From Antrihabitans stalagmiti (GTDB lineage Bacteria; Actinomycetota; Actinomycetes; Mycobacteriales; Mycobacteriaceae): a DNA stretch of 64,000 nt. Where the stretch lies: positions 558,001 to 622,000 of the forward strand of contig NZ_JAEMNV010000002.1 in NCBI RefSeq assembly GCF_016482825.1, in the 5' to 3' direction. The notes below the pieces were generated by a model. It saw nothing but the letters and a program-made list of their open reading frames with translations, was not told where the DNA came from and did not search any database. This document shows, piece after piece, positions 55,266-63,266 of the stretch. The position numbers and the translations under genes were made by a program. Within the stretch, counting starts at the first letter, position 1; every line of letters starts with the position of its first letter.

Positions 55266-56857
55266 GTCCCGTCGAGACGGTGCTTGCCAGTTCGGCACTG
55301 CCAGCGCCGGATATCGAGTACGGCCGACTGTCGCCGATGCTGATCGTGTTCGGCGTTGCGATCGTCGGAGTTCTCGTCGAGGCGTTCCTGCCGAATCGCG
55401 TCCGCTACGGTCTGCATCTCGTGCTCAGTCTCGGTGGCTTGATTGCCGCGTTCGTCGCCGTTGTACTGCTCGCAGGCACTCACGCCGACGCGGTGCTGGG
55501 AGCCGTCGCGGTCGACGGTCCGACGCTGTTCCTGCAGGGCACGATTCTGCTTGTATCGGTGCTCGCGATCGTGTTCATGGCCGAACGCAAGGTCGATATT
55601 GCCGTCGACGCACACGGCGAACCGAAGTCGGCAGACGCCTTCACCTCTCAGGCTTCGGCGGTGCCCGGCAGTGTCGCGGAGTTGGAGGCAACCAAGGCTG
55701 GCGCCACCCTGACCGAAGTCTTCCCGCTCACCATGTTCGCGGTCGGTGGGATGCTCCTGTTCCCCGCGTCGAACGACTTGCTGACGATGTTCGTCGCACT
55801 CGAAGTGTTTTCACTGCCGCTGTATCTGCTCTGCGCGTTGGCGCGTCGACGGCGGCTGATGTCGCAAGAAGCGGCGATGAAGTACTTCCTGCTCGGCGCG
55901 TTCTCGTCGGCGTTCTTCCTCTACGGCGTCGCGCTGCTCTACGGCTACGCAGGGACCGTCCGGCTGTCGGGTATCGCAGACGCCATTGCTGCGGACGAGG
56001 GCAGTCGCGGTCTGGTGCTGATCGGCACCGCATTGGTCGCCGTCGGGCTGCTGTTCAAAGTCGGTGCCGTGCCGTTCCATTCGTGGATCCCCGACGTGTA
56101 TCAGGGTGCCCCGACGCCGGTGACGGCATTTATGGCAGCAGCGACGAAGATCGCGGCGTTCGGTGCGCTGCTGCGAATCTTCTACGTCGCGTTGCCGGAT
56201 CTGCACGACGACTGGCGACCGATGCTGTGGGGCGTCGCCATCCTCACAATGGCGTTCGGCGCGATTCTGGCCGTGACACAAACCGACGTGAAGCGGATGC
56301 TCGCGTACTCGTCCGTCGCGCACACCGGCTTCATCCTCACCGGGCTGGTCGCGCTGAACAAAACCGGACTCGCGTCGTCGATGTTCTATCTGCTCGCGTA
56401 CGGGTTCAGCACGGTCGGCGCGTTCGCGGTGGTCAGCCTCGTTCGCGACAACCTCCCCGACTCCGTCGAAGCGACCGACATGTCGCGGTGGGCAGGACTC
56501 GGTAGGCGCTCACCGCTGCTTGGCATCACCTTCGCGATGTTCCTGCTCGCCTTTGCGGGCATCCCGTTGACGAGTGGGTTCGTCAGCAAGTTCGCGGTGT
56601 TCTCTGCCGCTGCCGAAGGTGGCGCGGCGCCGCTCGTCATCGTCGGCGTCATCTGCAGCGCGATCGCCGCATTCTTCTACGTCCGTGTGATCGTGCTGAT
56701 GTTCTTCTCCGAACCGCCGAGCGATCCACCGACCATCGTCGTACCGAGCGTCCTGACGACCGCCGTCATCGGAGTGAGCGCAATCGTCACCGTTGTGCTC
56801 GGAATTGTGCCGCAGCCGGTCCTCGACCTCGCGGATCGGGCGGCGGAATTCCTGTAG
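55262..56857 (+). CDS. nuoN: NADH-quinone oxidoreductase subunit N (antiporter-like)
   Basis: A 531-residue antiporter-like subunit, last gene of the nuo operon. Features are VALEVFSLPLYLLCALARR (helix-5 Glu), GAVPFHSWIPDVYQGAPTPV and KRMLAYSSVAHTGFILTGL. A hydrophilic insert of about 50 residues (KSADAFTSQASAVPGS region, residues ~120-150) between early helices is typical of actinobacterial NuoN. A palindromic repeat element follows the stop and probably terminates the whole operon. Confidence 0.97.
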   Translation: MSPVETVLASSALPAPDIEYGRLSPMLIVFGVAIVGVLVEAFLPNRVRYGLHLVLSLGGLIAAFVAVVLLAGTHADAVLGAVAVDGPTLFLQGTILLVSVLAIVFMAERKVDIAVDAHGEPKSADAFTSQASAVPGSVAELEATKAGATLTEVFPLTMFAVGGMLLFPASNDLLTMFVALEVFSLPLYLLCALARRRRLMSQEAAMKYFLLGAFSSAFFLYGVALLYGYAGTVRLSGIADAIAADEGSRGLVLIGTALVAVGLLFKVGAVPFHSWIPDVYQGAPTPVTAFMAAATKIAAFGALLRIFYVALPDLHDDWRPMLWGVAILTMAFGAILAVTQTDVKRMLAYSSVAHTGFILTGLVALNKTGLASSMFYLLAYGFSTVGAFAVVSLVRDNLPDSVEATDMSRWAGLGRRSPLLGITFAMFLLAFAGIPLTSGFVSKFAVFSAAAEGGAAPLVIVGVICSAIAAFFYVRVIVLMFFSEPPSDPPTIVVPSVLTTAVIGVSAIVTVVLGIVPQPVLDLADRAAEFL

Positions 56858-56928
56858 GGCGCTTCGCGCCTCGTGAGTCCTTTTGGTGGTCGGGCCCTCC
56901 GAAAGGACTCACGAGGCCGAAGGCCCTA
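56858..56928 (+). repeat. Dispersed palindromic repeat, copy 3 (partly decayed), nuo operon terminator
   Basis: The left arm at 56870-56889 differs at two positions from the 20-base stem seen at 17234 and 20821 (CTTTCGGAGG has become TTTTGGTGG in its inner half); the right arm at 56896-56915 is exact. Flanking GC palindromes (GGCGCTTCGCGCC and GGCCGAAGGCC) are kept. It follows nuoN directly and abuts the next small gene. Confidence 0.83.
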
Positions 56929-57213
56929 TTGCCCTATGTGTTGATCGTTCACGAGGTCGAAAACTACGACGCGTGGAAGTCCGTGTTCGACGCCGCAGCA
57001 ACAATCCGGCGAGACGCAGGCGAGCTGAGTTATCAAGTGCTGGCGGATAGTTCGAATGCGACAAACATCGTGCACTTCTCGAAATGGACATCCTTGGCGG
57101 CGGCACGCGCCTTCTTCGAATCGCCAGAACTGGTCCGTATTCGTACCGAAGCAGGCGTGCAGGCGCCGAACTTTCTCTACCTCGACGAGCTCGAAGCGGG
57201 CACACTCACCTGA
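56929..57213 (+). CDS. Small ABM-like (dimeric alpha/beta barrel) protein
   Basis: A 94-residue protein resembling the antibiotic-biosynthesis-monooxygenase/cyclase fold: YVLIVHEVENYDAWKSVFD opens with strand and helix, NIVHFSKWTSLAAARAFFES is the second half, and LYLDELEAG the last strand. The only in-frame initiation codons before the fold are TTG 56929 and GTG 56938; the start is therefore uncertain. It begins immediately after the nuo terminator repeat, with no clear promoter, and converges on the NylB-like gene across a hairpin. Function unknown. Confidence 0.65.
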   Translation: MPYVLIVHEVENYDAWKSVFDAAATIRRDAGELSYQVLADSSNATNIVHFSKWTSLAAARAFFESPELVRIRTEAGVQAPNFLYLDELEAGTLT

Positions 57214-57231
57214 CGCATCGAGTGCATGGAA

Positions 57232-57263
57232 GTACAGGCAGAATCTCTCGATTCCGCCTGTAC
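57232..57263. terminator. Bidirectional hairpin terminator
   Basis: A 13-bp stem with one mismatch (GTACAGGCAGAAT at 57232-57244, complement at 57251-57263) and a six-base loop lies in the 52-bp gap between convergent genes. No long U-tract follows on either side, so efficiency may be moderate. Confidence 0.75.
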
Positions 57264-57265
57264 AG

Positions 57266-58531
57266 CTATGCAGTCGACGCGTTCAACGCTGCCGAGACCG
57301 CGTCGAAGGCCCGAATCGTCGAGAACAACATCTGCGCATCCTGCGGCACCGGCCAACTCGACAACTTGGCTGCGACGACACCCGCCGACCGGTTGACGTA
57401 GATCATCTGTCCGTGAATTCCCAAGCACAGCAACACATTGTTGCCCTCGTACGGGAACCAGCACTGGTTGCGATACATGCCGCCCGGCATCCGCAGATCG
57501 TCGGGGCTGTTGGCGAACGCCTCACGGGAATCGAACCCGCCGTCGACGGTGTCGGCGAGCCAACCGGCAGAAAACACCTGCTCGCCGGTCAGCGAAACCC
57601 CGTCGCGCAGATACAGACTCCCGAACCGGATCAGGTCGGTCAGCGTTGCATTGATCCCGCCGTCGAACATGCCCGCGCCGGTCGAATCGATGCCGATGGT
57701 CGCATCGTGGCGAGCGCCGATCTTGCTCCACACGAGTTGCGACATCAACTCCGGCATCCGAATTCCGCTTGCCGCCTCGCAGATCCAGCCGAGCACATCC
57801 GTTTCGCACGAGCGGTATTCGAACGCGCCACCGTGAATCGACTTCTGCGGCAACGTGAGCAGGAAGTCGTACATCGTCGACGGGACATCAGGGTGCACTC
57901 GCGGAGCCCAGCCGATCGCTTCCTCCAACAGCCGCACCTCGGCAAGCGGATCGAGGTAGTTCTCGGAAAACGTGATGCCGGAACGCATATCGAGCAGATT
58001 TCGGACCGTCGCACCGGCATAACCGGAGTTGGCCAGCACGGGGACGTACGCGGTCAGCAGTGCGTCGACATCGATCGCACCCGAATCACGTAAAGCACCG
58101 ACAACCGCCGCGACCAACGACTTGCTGACCGACATCAGCAGATGCGACGTCTCGGGAACCATGCCGCCGAAGTACTCCTCGACGAGCAGGGTGCCCCGAT
58201 GCGCGACGGCCCAGCCGTCGGTCGCCGTCGTTCCCATCACATCGCCGACCGTGGTCGGCATGCCGTCGGAACGGGTCGTCGCGACATCGTTGAGGTCCGC
58301 AGCCGACACGGACCCGGCCACCGGCAACTTCGCCACCGGACCGCCGCCACGCGAGATGACTGCGGTTGGAAGGAAGTCCGCGACGTGCTGGAAGGTCCAA
58401 TGCAGCTGCGACGACGATTGCCAGTTGTCGAGGGTCACGCCGACCGGGACGCGCCCCGGATCACCGCCGATCACGGGGACTCCTGTTCGTTTGTCTCGTT
58501 CCGCCTCGTTGCGACGCGATCGCCTCATCAT
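57266..58531 (-). CDS. Serine hydrolase of the NylB/beta-lactamase-like family
   Basis: A 421-residue penicillin-recognising serine hydrolase. The nucleophile is Ser134 and the base Lys137 (LLMSVSKSLVAAVVGAL); the second motif is Tyr239 in FEYRSCETDVLGW; and a late GIHGQMIYVN plus KLSSWP match the 6-aminohexanoate-dimer hydrolase (NylB) group rather than true beta-lactamases. Such enzymes hydrolyse amides of omega-amino acids, esters or D-peptides. No signal peptide is seen, so it is probably cytoplasmic. Its ATG overlaps the stop of the ATP-grasp gene (ATGA at 58528-58531), which implies a functional pair. The natural substrate is unknown. Confidence 0.85.
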   Translation of the reverse strand: MMRRSRRNEAERDKRTGVPVIGGDPGRVPVGVTLDNWQSSSQLHWTFQHVADFLPTAVISRGGGPVAKLPVAGSVSAADLNDVATTRSDGMPTTVGDVMGTTATDGWAVAHRGTLLVEEYFGGMVPETSHLLMSVSKSLVAAVVGALRDSGAIDVDALLTAYVPVLANSGYAGATVRNLLDMRSGITFSENYLDPLAEVRLLEEAIGWAPRVHPDVPSTMYDFLLTLPQKSIHGGAFEYRSCETDVLGWICEAASGIRMPELMSQLVWSKIGARHDATIGIDSTGAGMFDGGINATLTDLIRFGSLYLRDGVSLTGEQVFSAGWLADTVDGGFDSREAFANSPDDLRMPGGMYRNQCWFPYEGNNVLLCLGIHGQMIYVNRSAGVVAAKLSSWPVPQDAQMLFSTIRAFDAVSAALNASTA

Positions 58532-60198
58532 AGAGATTTGAACCCGACCGTCTCCTTCACGGCAGACGGTTCTGCCAGCGGCGTACCGGAGTAGTGCGCA
58601 CGCACCGAGTCGATGAGATGACGCGCGCGGATCGTCAACGCGGATCCGCCCTGTGCCGAATCGATCTGCAGCCTGCCCTTCGTGACGAGCACTCCGAGGT
58701 CAGCGCCTTTCCACCGATAGTCGCCGTTCCCGTAGATCCGCAGGAAGAACGCTTCGGACTCGTCCTGCAGTTGATGCCAGTCCAGCGCCGCGCGACGGAA
58801 GACGAGCGCGCCGTTGTCGTCGAGGGAGTACTGACCCGTGCGCGGCGTCGTCTCCAACCGCTCGACGACGTTCGACGTCTCCTTGATGATCATCTGGCTC
58901 CACACGTCGGCGGACGCCAGTTCCTCCCACCGCTCGTTGATCTCGTCGACGTCGAGATCGAAATCGACATCCATGTACTCGAGCAGGTGGAACAGGAACA
59001 GCGGCACGTCGGCGTAGGCACCGGCGGTCACGTTGGTGATCGCCGAGGCGCCGCTGATGCGCGGGTTGAGTTCGCCGAGGTAGACCTCGTCGGTGTCGGT
59101 GTCGACGAGAACGTCGATCTCGAAGAAGCCACGGTAACCCTCGTCGCTCAGCCGATCACCGAGACGACGCACCAATTCCGTTGCTTTGGAACGGCGTTCG
59201 GAGTTCAACACGTCACGGTGCATCTCGTTGCCACACCAACCGCCCTGGTAGGGAGTCAGCTTCGAGTAGCCGGTCAGTTCCGTCATAAACGGTCCGACGA
59301 CGGTGCCGCAGCGGGTCAGGACAGCCTCGACCGCGACGGGACGATTGTTGATCCGTCGCATGATCTTGACGTCCTGGCCGATGATGTCGGCGCTGTGCTT
59401 GCGCCAATCCGCCTCCGACGAAATGAAGAACGTCGTCTTGCCCGAGTCGCCGTACGGCGTCTGGACGACGAGTTCCGCGCCGAGGCCGGCCTCCTCCGCT
59501 TCGGCTTGCAGTTCGTCCCAGTCCGCAACGCGGGTCAGCACGTTCGGCACACTCGGCGCACCCGCTTCGTTGCCGAGTCGAGTCGTGACGATCTTCGAGT
59601 CGAGGTGCTCACGCAGGCTCGCCGGCGGCAGGATCAGGTCGTAGCCGAGCTCGGCGCAGATGCCCTCGGTCTCCTCGTTGAAGAACACCATCGCGATCTT
59701 CGGCCGGACACCACGCGGGATGCCGCGGCTCATGTACGCGCGGACCTCCGGGTTCTTCAGCAGCCAGTTGTTGATCTCTTCGCCGCTCTCGAACTCCTGG
59801 TAGGGCTTGTGCGTCGGGGTGAAGACACGGGGATGCACGCCGTCCCAGGCGTCGTAGTAGGTGATGTAGGAGAAGTTGCGGACCCACCGATCGATGCCGA
59901 GCAGGTTGAAGGGCGTCGCGCCGATGAAGTACACCGGGACATCGTTGGTGCGGAAGAAGTGCCGGACCTCGGACACGTTGCGCAGCGGTCGACGCTTCGG
60001 CGCTGCCGACGGCGACGACGCGAATGCGGCGTCAGTCGCGACGCTGACTTCGCGTGTCTCGGGCGCTGTGTCCACGATGCCGACCTCGGCTACGGCGACG
60101 GGCGCTTCGACGACTGCCGATGTAGGCGTGGACGTGGCCTGCGTTGCCGTGCTCGTCCGCTTCCGCGGTGCAACGGAACGACGAGTGGCTTCGGTCAT
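58528..60198 (-). CDS. ATP-grasp carboxylate-amine ligase (biotin carboxylase-like), substrate unknown
   Basis: A 556-residue protein. Residues 1-70 are a Ser/Thr/Ala-rich low-complexity leader. From about 75 an N-terminal alpha/beta domain follows (VPVYFIGATPFNLLGIDRW), then an ATP-grasp core at about 190-380: LVVQTPYGDSGKTTFFISS (phosphate loop), RPVAVEAVLTRCGTVVGPF, and the metal/ATP site FFEIDVLVDTDTDEVYLGELNPRISG. ATP-grasp enzymes join a carboxylate to an amine or other nucleophile through an acyl phosphate. The ATG at 60198 has GGAG nine bases upstream. It is co-transcribed with the NylB-like hydrolase and divergent from gabT, so its substrate may be an omega-amino acid such as GABA; that is inference. 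No biotin-carrier domain is present. Confidence 0.78.
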   Translation of the reverse strand: MTEATRRSVAPRKRTSTATQATSTPTSAVVEAPVAVAEVGIVDTAPETREVSVATDAAFASSPSAAPKRRPLRNVSEVRHFFRTNDVPVYFIGATPFNLLGIDRWVRNFSYITYYDAWDGVHPRVFTPTHKPYQEFESGEEINNWLLKNPEVRAYMSRGIPRGVRPKIAMVFFNEETEGICAELGYDLILPPASLREHLDSKIVTTRLGNEAGAPSVPNVLTRVADWDELQAEAEEAGLGAELVVQTPYGDSGKTTFFISSEADWRKHSADIIGQDVKIMRRINNRPVAVEAVLTRCGTVVGPFMTELTGYSKLTPYQGGWCGNEMHRDVLNSERRSKATELVRRLGDRLSDEGYRGFFEIDVLVDTDTDEVYLGELNPRISGASAITNVTAGAYADVPLFLFHLLEYMDVDFDLDVDEINERWEELASADVWSQMIIKETSNVVERLETTPRTGQYSLDDNGALVFRRAALDWHQLQDESEAFFLRIYGNGDYRWKGADLGVLVTKGRLQIDSAQGGSALTIRARHLIDSVRAHYSGTPLAEPSAVKETVGFKSL

Positions 60199-60227
60199 GA
60201 TGGGCATCTCCTGCTGGTCGGGGCGTT

Positions 60228-60241
60228 CTTGTGGTTACAAG
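60228..60241. promoter_or_regulatory. Small dyad in the ATP-grasp/gabT divergent promoter
   Basis: CTTGT-GGTT-ACAAG is a perfect five-base-arm dyad in the 182-bp gap 60199-60380. The gap also has a direct repeat, CGAAATGGCG, at about 60275 and 60304. Either could be a regulator site; neither matches the TTGTGTC or AT-rich dyads elsewhere in the window. Confidence 0.35.
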
Positions 60242-60380
60242 TGTGGGTTGCGCCACTGCCGCCTCACACCTGCCGAAATGGCGTCCTCAGGCAGCCGCAA
60301 ACGACGAAATGGCGCTGGTGCGCCGGCCCCGTTCCGCAAAGACTCGGTAGCAAGACAAACACCTCAGACGGGAGCTATCG

Positions 60381-61724
60381 ATGACCGAGTTCACCTATCG
60401 ACTGGCACAGAAACGCAACATCGTCACCGCCCTGCCGGGCCCACGTTCGGTCGAGTTGGCCGCACGCAGGAAGGGTGCTGTTGCTGCCGGTGTCGGTTCG
60501 TCCGTGCCGGTGTACGCGGCGGACGCCGACGGCGGCGTCATCGTCGACATCGACGGTAACTCGCTGATCGATCTCGGGTCGGGTATCGCAGTCACCGGTG
60601 TCGGCGCGTCCAACGCAGCGGTTGCCGCAGCTGTCGCCGAGCAGGCCGCTCACTTCACCCACACCTGCTTCATGGTGACGCCCTACGAGGGGTACGTCGC
60701 CGTCGCCGAGCGGCTCAACGCCATGACCCCCGGAGACCACGAGAAGCGCACCGTCCTCTTCAATTCCGGTGCCGAAGCGGTCGAGAACGCGATCAAGGTC
60801 GCACGCTTGGCGACCGGCAAGACCGCAGTCGTCGCGTTCGACCACGCCTACCACGGTCGCACCAACCTGACGATGGCTCTGACCGCGAAGTCGATGCCGT
60901 ACAAGTCGAACTTCGGACCGTTCGCACCCGAGATCTACCGGATGCCGACGTCCTATCCGTTCCGGGATGCCGCCGGCCTCACCGGCGAGCAGGCAGCCAA
61001 GACGGTCATCACACAGATCGAGAAGCAGATCGGCGCCGACACCGTCGCGGCCGTCATCATCGAACCGATCCAGGGCGAAGGCGGATTCGTCGTTCCTGCC
61101 GCCGGTTTCCTTCCGACACTTGTCGATTGGTGCAAGGCAAACAACGTCGTCTTCATCGCCGACGAGGTCCAGACCGGTTTCGCTCGGACCGGCGCGTGGT
61201 TCGCAAGTGATGACGAGGGCATCGTTCCCGACATCATCACGATGGCAAAGGGCATCGCGGGCGGTATGCCCCTCGCCGCCATCACCGGCCGCGCCGACCT
61301 GCTCGATTCGGTACACGCAGGTGGCCTCGGCGGCACCTACGGCGGCAACCCCGTTGCCTGTGCAGCGGCACTCGCCACGCTGGACACGATGGTCGAACTC
61401 GATCTGCCTGCCCGGGCACGCGAGATCGAAGCGATCGTGAAGCCGCGCCTACAGGCGCTCGCCGACGAGACCGGCGTCATCGGCGACGTCCGCGGCCGGG
61501 GCGCGATGCTCGCCATCGAGCTGGTCACGCCAGGCACGACCGATCCCGACGCAGCCATCACCAAAGCTGTTGCGGCAGAAGCCTTCAAGCAGGGTGTCGT
61601 ACTGCTGACGTGTGGCACCCACGGCAACGTCGTCCGATTGCTCCCCCCACTCGTCATCAGCGACGAACTGCTCGACGAAGCCCTGACCGTCATCGAACAG
61701 GCTGTTCGCACGCTGTCGGCGTAG
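60381..61724 (+). CDS. gabT: 4-aminobutyrate aminotransferase
   Basis: A 447-residue class III pyridoxal-phosphate aminotransferase converting GABA and 2-oxoglutarate to succinic semialdehyde and glutamate. The PLP lysine is Lys290 (TMAKGIAGGMPL); IADEVQTGFARTG supplies the cofactor Asp; the phosphate-binding segment is NSGAEAVENAIKVARLAT, and IEPIQGEGGF is the family signature. GGGAG precedes the ATG. It is followed by gabD after 31 bp and is divergent from the ATP-grasp gene. It is the natural exit for GABA produced by the arginine and polyamine pathways upstream. Confidence 0.94.
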   Translation: MTEFTYRLAQKRNIVTALPGPRSVELAARRKGAVAAGVGSSVPVYAADADGGVIVDIDGNSLIDLGSGIAVTGVGASNAAVAAAVAEQAAHFTHTCFMVTPYEGYVAVAERLNAMTPGDHEKRTVLFNSGAEAVENAIKVARLATGKTAVVAFDHAYHGRTNLTMALTAKSMPYKSNFGPFAPEIYRMPTSYPFRDAAGLTGEQAAKTVITQIEKQIGADTVAAVIIEPIQGEGGFVVPAAGFLPTLVDWCKANNVVFIADEVQTGFARTGAWFASDDEGIVPDIITMAKGIAGGMPLAAITGRADLLDSVHAGGLGGTYGGNPVACAAALATLDTMVELDLPARAREIEAIVKPRLQALADETGVIGDVRGRGAMLAIELVTPGTTDPDAAITKAVAAEAFKQGVVLLTCGTHGNVVRLLPPLVISDELLDEALTVIEQAVRTLSA

Positions 61725-61755
61725 CTGCACCAAGAACTCGAGGAGACCGAACACC

Positions 61756-63210
61756 ATGCAAGACATCGCCGCACTGCTCGCTACCGTCCCGACCGGACTG
61801 TGGATCGGAGGCGAACAGGTCCCAGCCAGCAATGGTCGGACGTTCGCAGTTCACAACCCCGCAACCGGCGAGGTCCTCGTCGAGGTCGCCGACGCCTCCC
61901 CCGAGGACGGCGCTCGGGCAATGGACGCTGCCGCAGCCGCGCAGGGCTCCTGGGCGGCGACACCAGCCCGCGAGCGTGCCGAGATCCTGCGCAAGGCATG
62001 GGAACTCGTCATCGAGCGGCGCGACGATTTCGCGCTGTTGATGACGCTGGAGATGGGCAAGCCCCTCGCCGAGGCGCAGGGCGAAGTGAACTACGGCGGC
62101 GAATTCCTGCGGTGGTTCTCCGAAGAAGCGGTGCGGATCAACGGCAGGTACACCCCGTCTCCTTCGGGCAACGGCCGGATCCTCGTCACCAAGCAGCCGG
62201 TCGGGCCGACGCTCGCGATCACGCCGTGGAACTTCCCGCTCGCCATGGGGACCCGCAAGATCGCGCCTGCGTTCGCAGCCGGCTGCACGATGGTGGTCAA
62301 GCCGGCAGCGGAGACCCCGCTGACGATGCTCCTGCTCGGTCAGGTGTTCGCCGACGCGGGATTGCCTGCAGGTGTGCTCTCGATCCTGCCGACGTCGCAG
62401 GCCGCCGCACTCACCGATCCGATGTTCGACGATGCCCGCTTGCGGAAAATCACGTTCACCGGATCGACCGGAGTCGGCAAAGTTCTTCTCGCACAAGCAG
62501 CTACGCGGGTGTTGCGGACGTCGATGGAGTTGGGCGGCAACGCTCCCTTCGTCGTATTCGACGACGCCGACCTCGACGCTGCGGTGGACGGTGCGATGGC
62601 CGCGAAGATGCGCAACACCGGCGAAGCGTGCACGGCTGCGAACCGTATCCACGTGGACAACGCGGTACGCACGGAGTTCACAGCGAAGCTGACCGCACGT
62701 ATGCAGGCGCTGAAGGTCGGGCCTGGCCATCTCGAGGGCACGCAGGTCGGTCCGCTGATCACCGAGAAGCAGCGGTCGTCGGTCGCAGACCTGGTCCGCG
62801 ACGCAGCCGAGAAGGGCGCCGTCGTCACCACCGGTGGCAACAACGGCGCAGGCGAAGGTTACTTCTACGAGCCGACGGTGTTGGCCGACGTCACCGCCGA
62901 TGCCCGCATCCTGGCCGAAGAAGTATTCGGGCCGGTGGCCGCGATCACCGGATTCGACGGCGAAGACGAAGGTATCGCAGCAGCCAACAACACCGAATTC
63001 GGTTTGGCCGCATACATCTACACGAAAGACCTCGACCGCGCCTTCCGCGTCGCCGAAGCCTTGGAGTCAGGGATGGTCGGCGTGAACCGCGGCATCATCT
63101 CCGACGTGGCCGCACCGTTCGGCGGCGTCAAAGAGTCCGGGATCGGACGCGAAAGCGGCAGCGAAGGCATCGAGGAATATCTCGAAATCAAGTACATCGC
63201 CTTCCAGTAA
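61756..63210 (+). CDS. gabD: Succinate-semialdehyde dehydrogenase
   Basis: A 484-residue aldehyde dehydrogenase that oxidises succinic semialdehyde to succinate. The catalytic Cys292 lies in MRNTGEACTAANRI and the base Glu in MELGGNAPFVVFDDADLD; AITPWNFPLAMGTRKIAPA marks the coenzyme site, and FTGSTGVGK the cofactor turn. The motif around the Cys is that of the GabD family. GAGGAG lies ten bases upstream of the ATG. It is the partner of gabT, 31 bp upstream, and is followed after 56 bp by the glutamate dehydrogenase gene. Confidence 0.93.
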   Translation: MQDIAALLATVPTGLWIGGEQVPASNGRTFAVHNPATGEVLVEVADASPEDGARAMDAAAAAQGSWAATPARERAEILRKAWELVIERRDDFALLMTLEMGKPLAEAQGEVNYGGEFLRWFSEEAVRINGRYTPSPSGNGRILVTKQPVGPTLAITPWNFPLAMGTRKIAPAFAAGCTMVVKPAAETPLTMLLLGQVFADAGLPAGVLSILPTSQAAALTDPMFDDARLRKITFTGSTGVGKVLLAQAATRVLRTSMELGGNAPFVVFDDADLDAAVDGAMAAKMRNTGEACTAANRIHVDNAVRTEFTAKLTARMQALKVGPGHLEGTQVGPLITEKQRSSVADLVRDAAEKGAVVTTGGNNGAGEGYFYEPTVLADVTADARILAEEVFGPVAAITGFDGEDEGIAAANNTEFGLAAYIYTKDLDRAFRVAEALESGMVGVNRGIISDVAAPFGGVKESGIGRESGSEGIEEYLEIKYIAFQ

Positions 63211-63266
63211 CCCGCATTCGTAGAAGTCACTGCTATTACAGAAACACAAGAATCGAGAAGAAAGTC

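Noticed and set aside
53625-55298. Long minus-strand open frame of 557 codons opposite nuoM
   Set aside because: Its Glu/Asp/His/Arg-rich composition is the usual product of reading a membrane-protein gene backwards; nuoM on the plus strand is certain.
57266-58531. True class A or class C beta-lactamase
   Set aside because: There is no signal peptide, the second motif is Tyr-Arg-Ser rather than Ser-x-Asn or Tyr-Ala-Asn, and the surrounding segments match the NylB hydrolase group.
58528-60198. Biotin carboxylase of an acyl-CoA carboxylase
   Set aside because: Only an ATP-grasp core is shared; no biotin carrier or carboxyltransferase gene is near and the N-terminal part differs.
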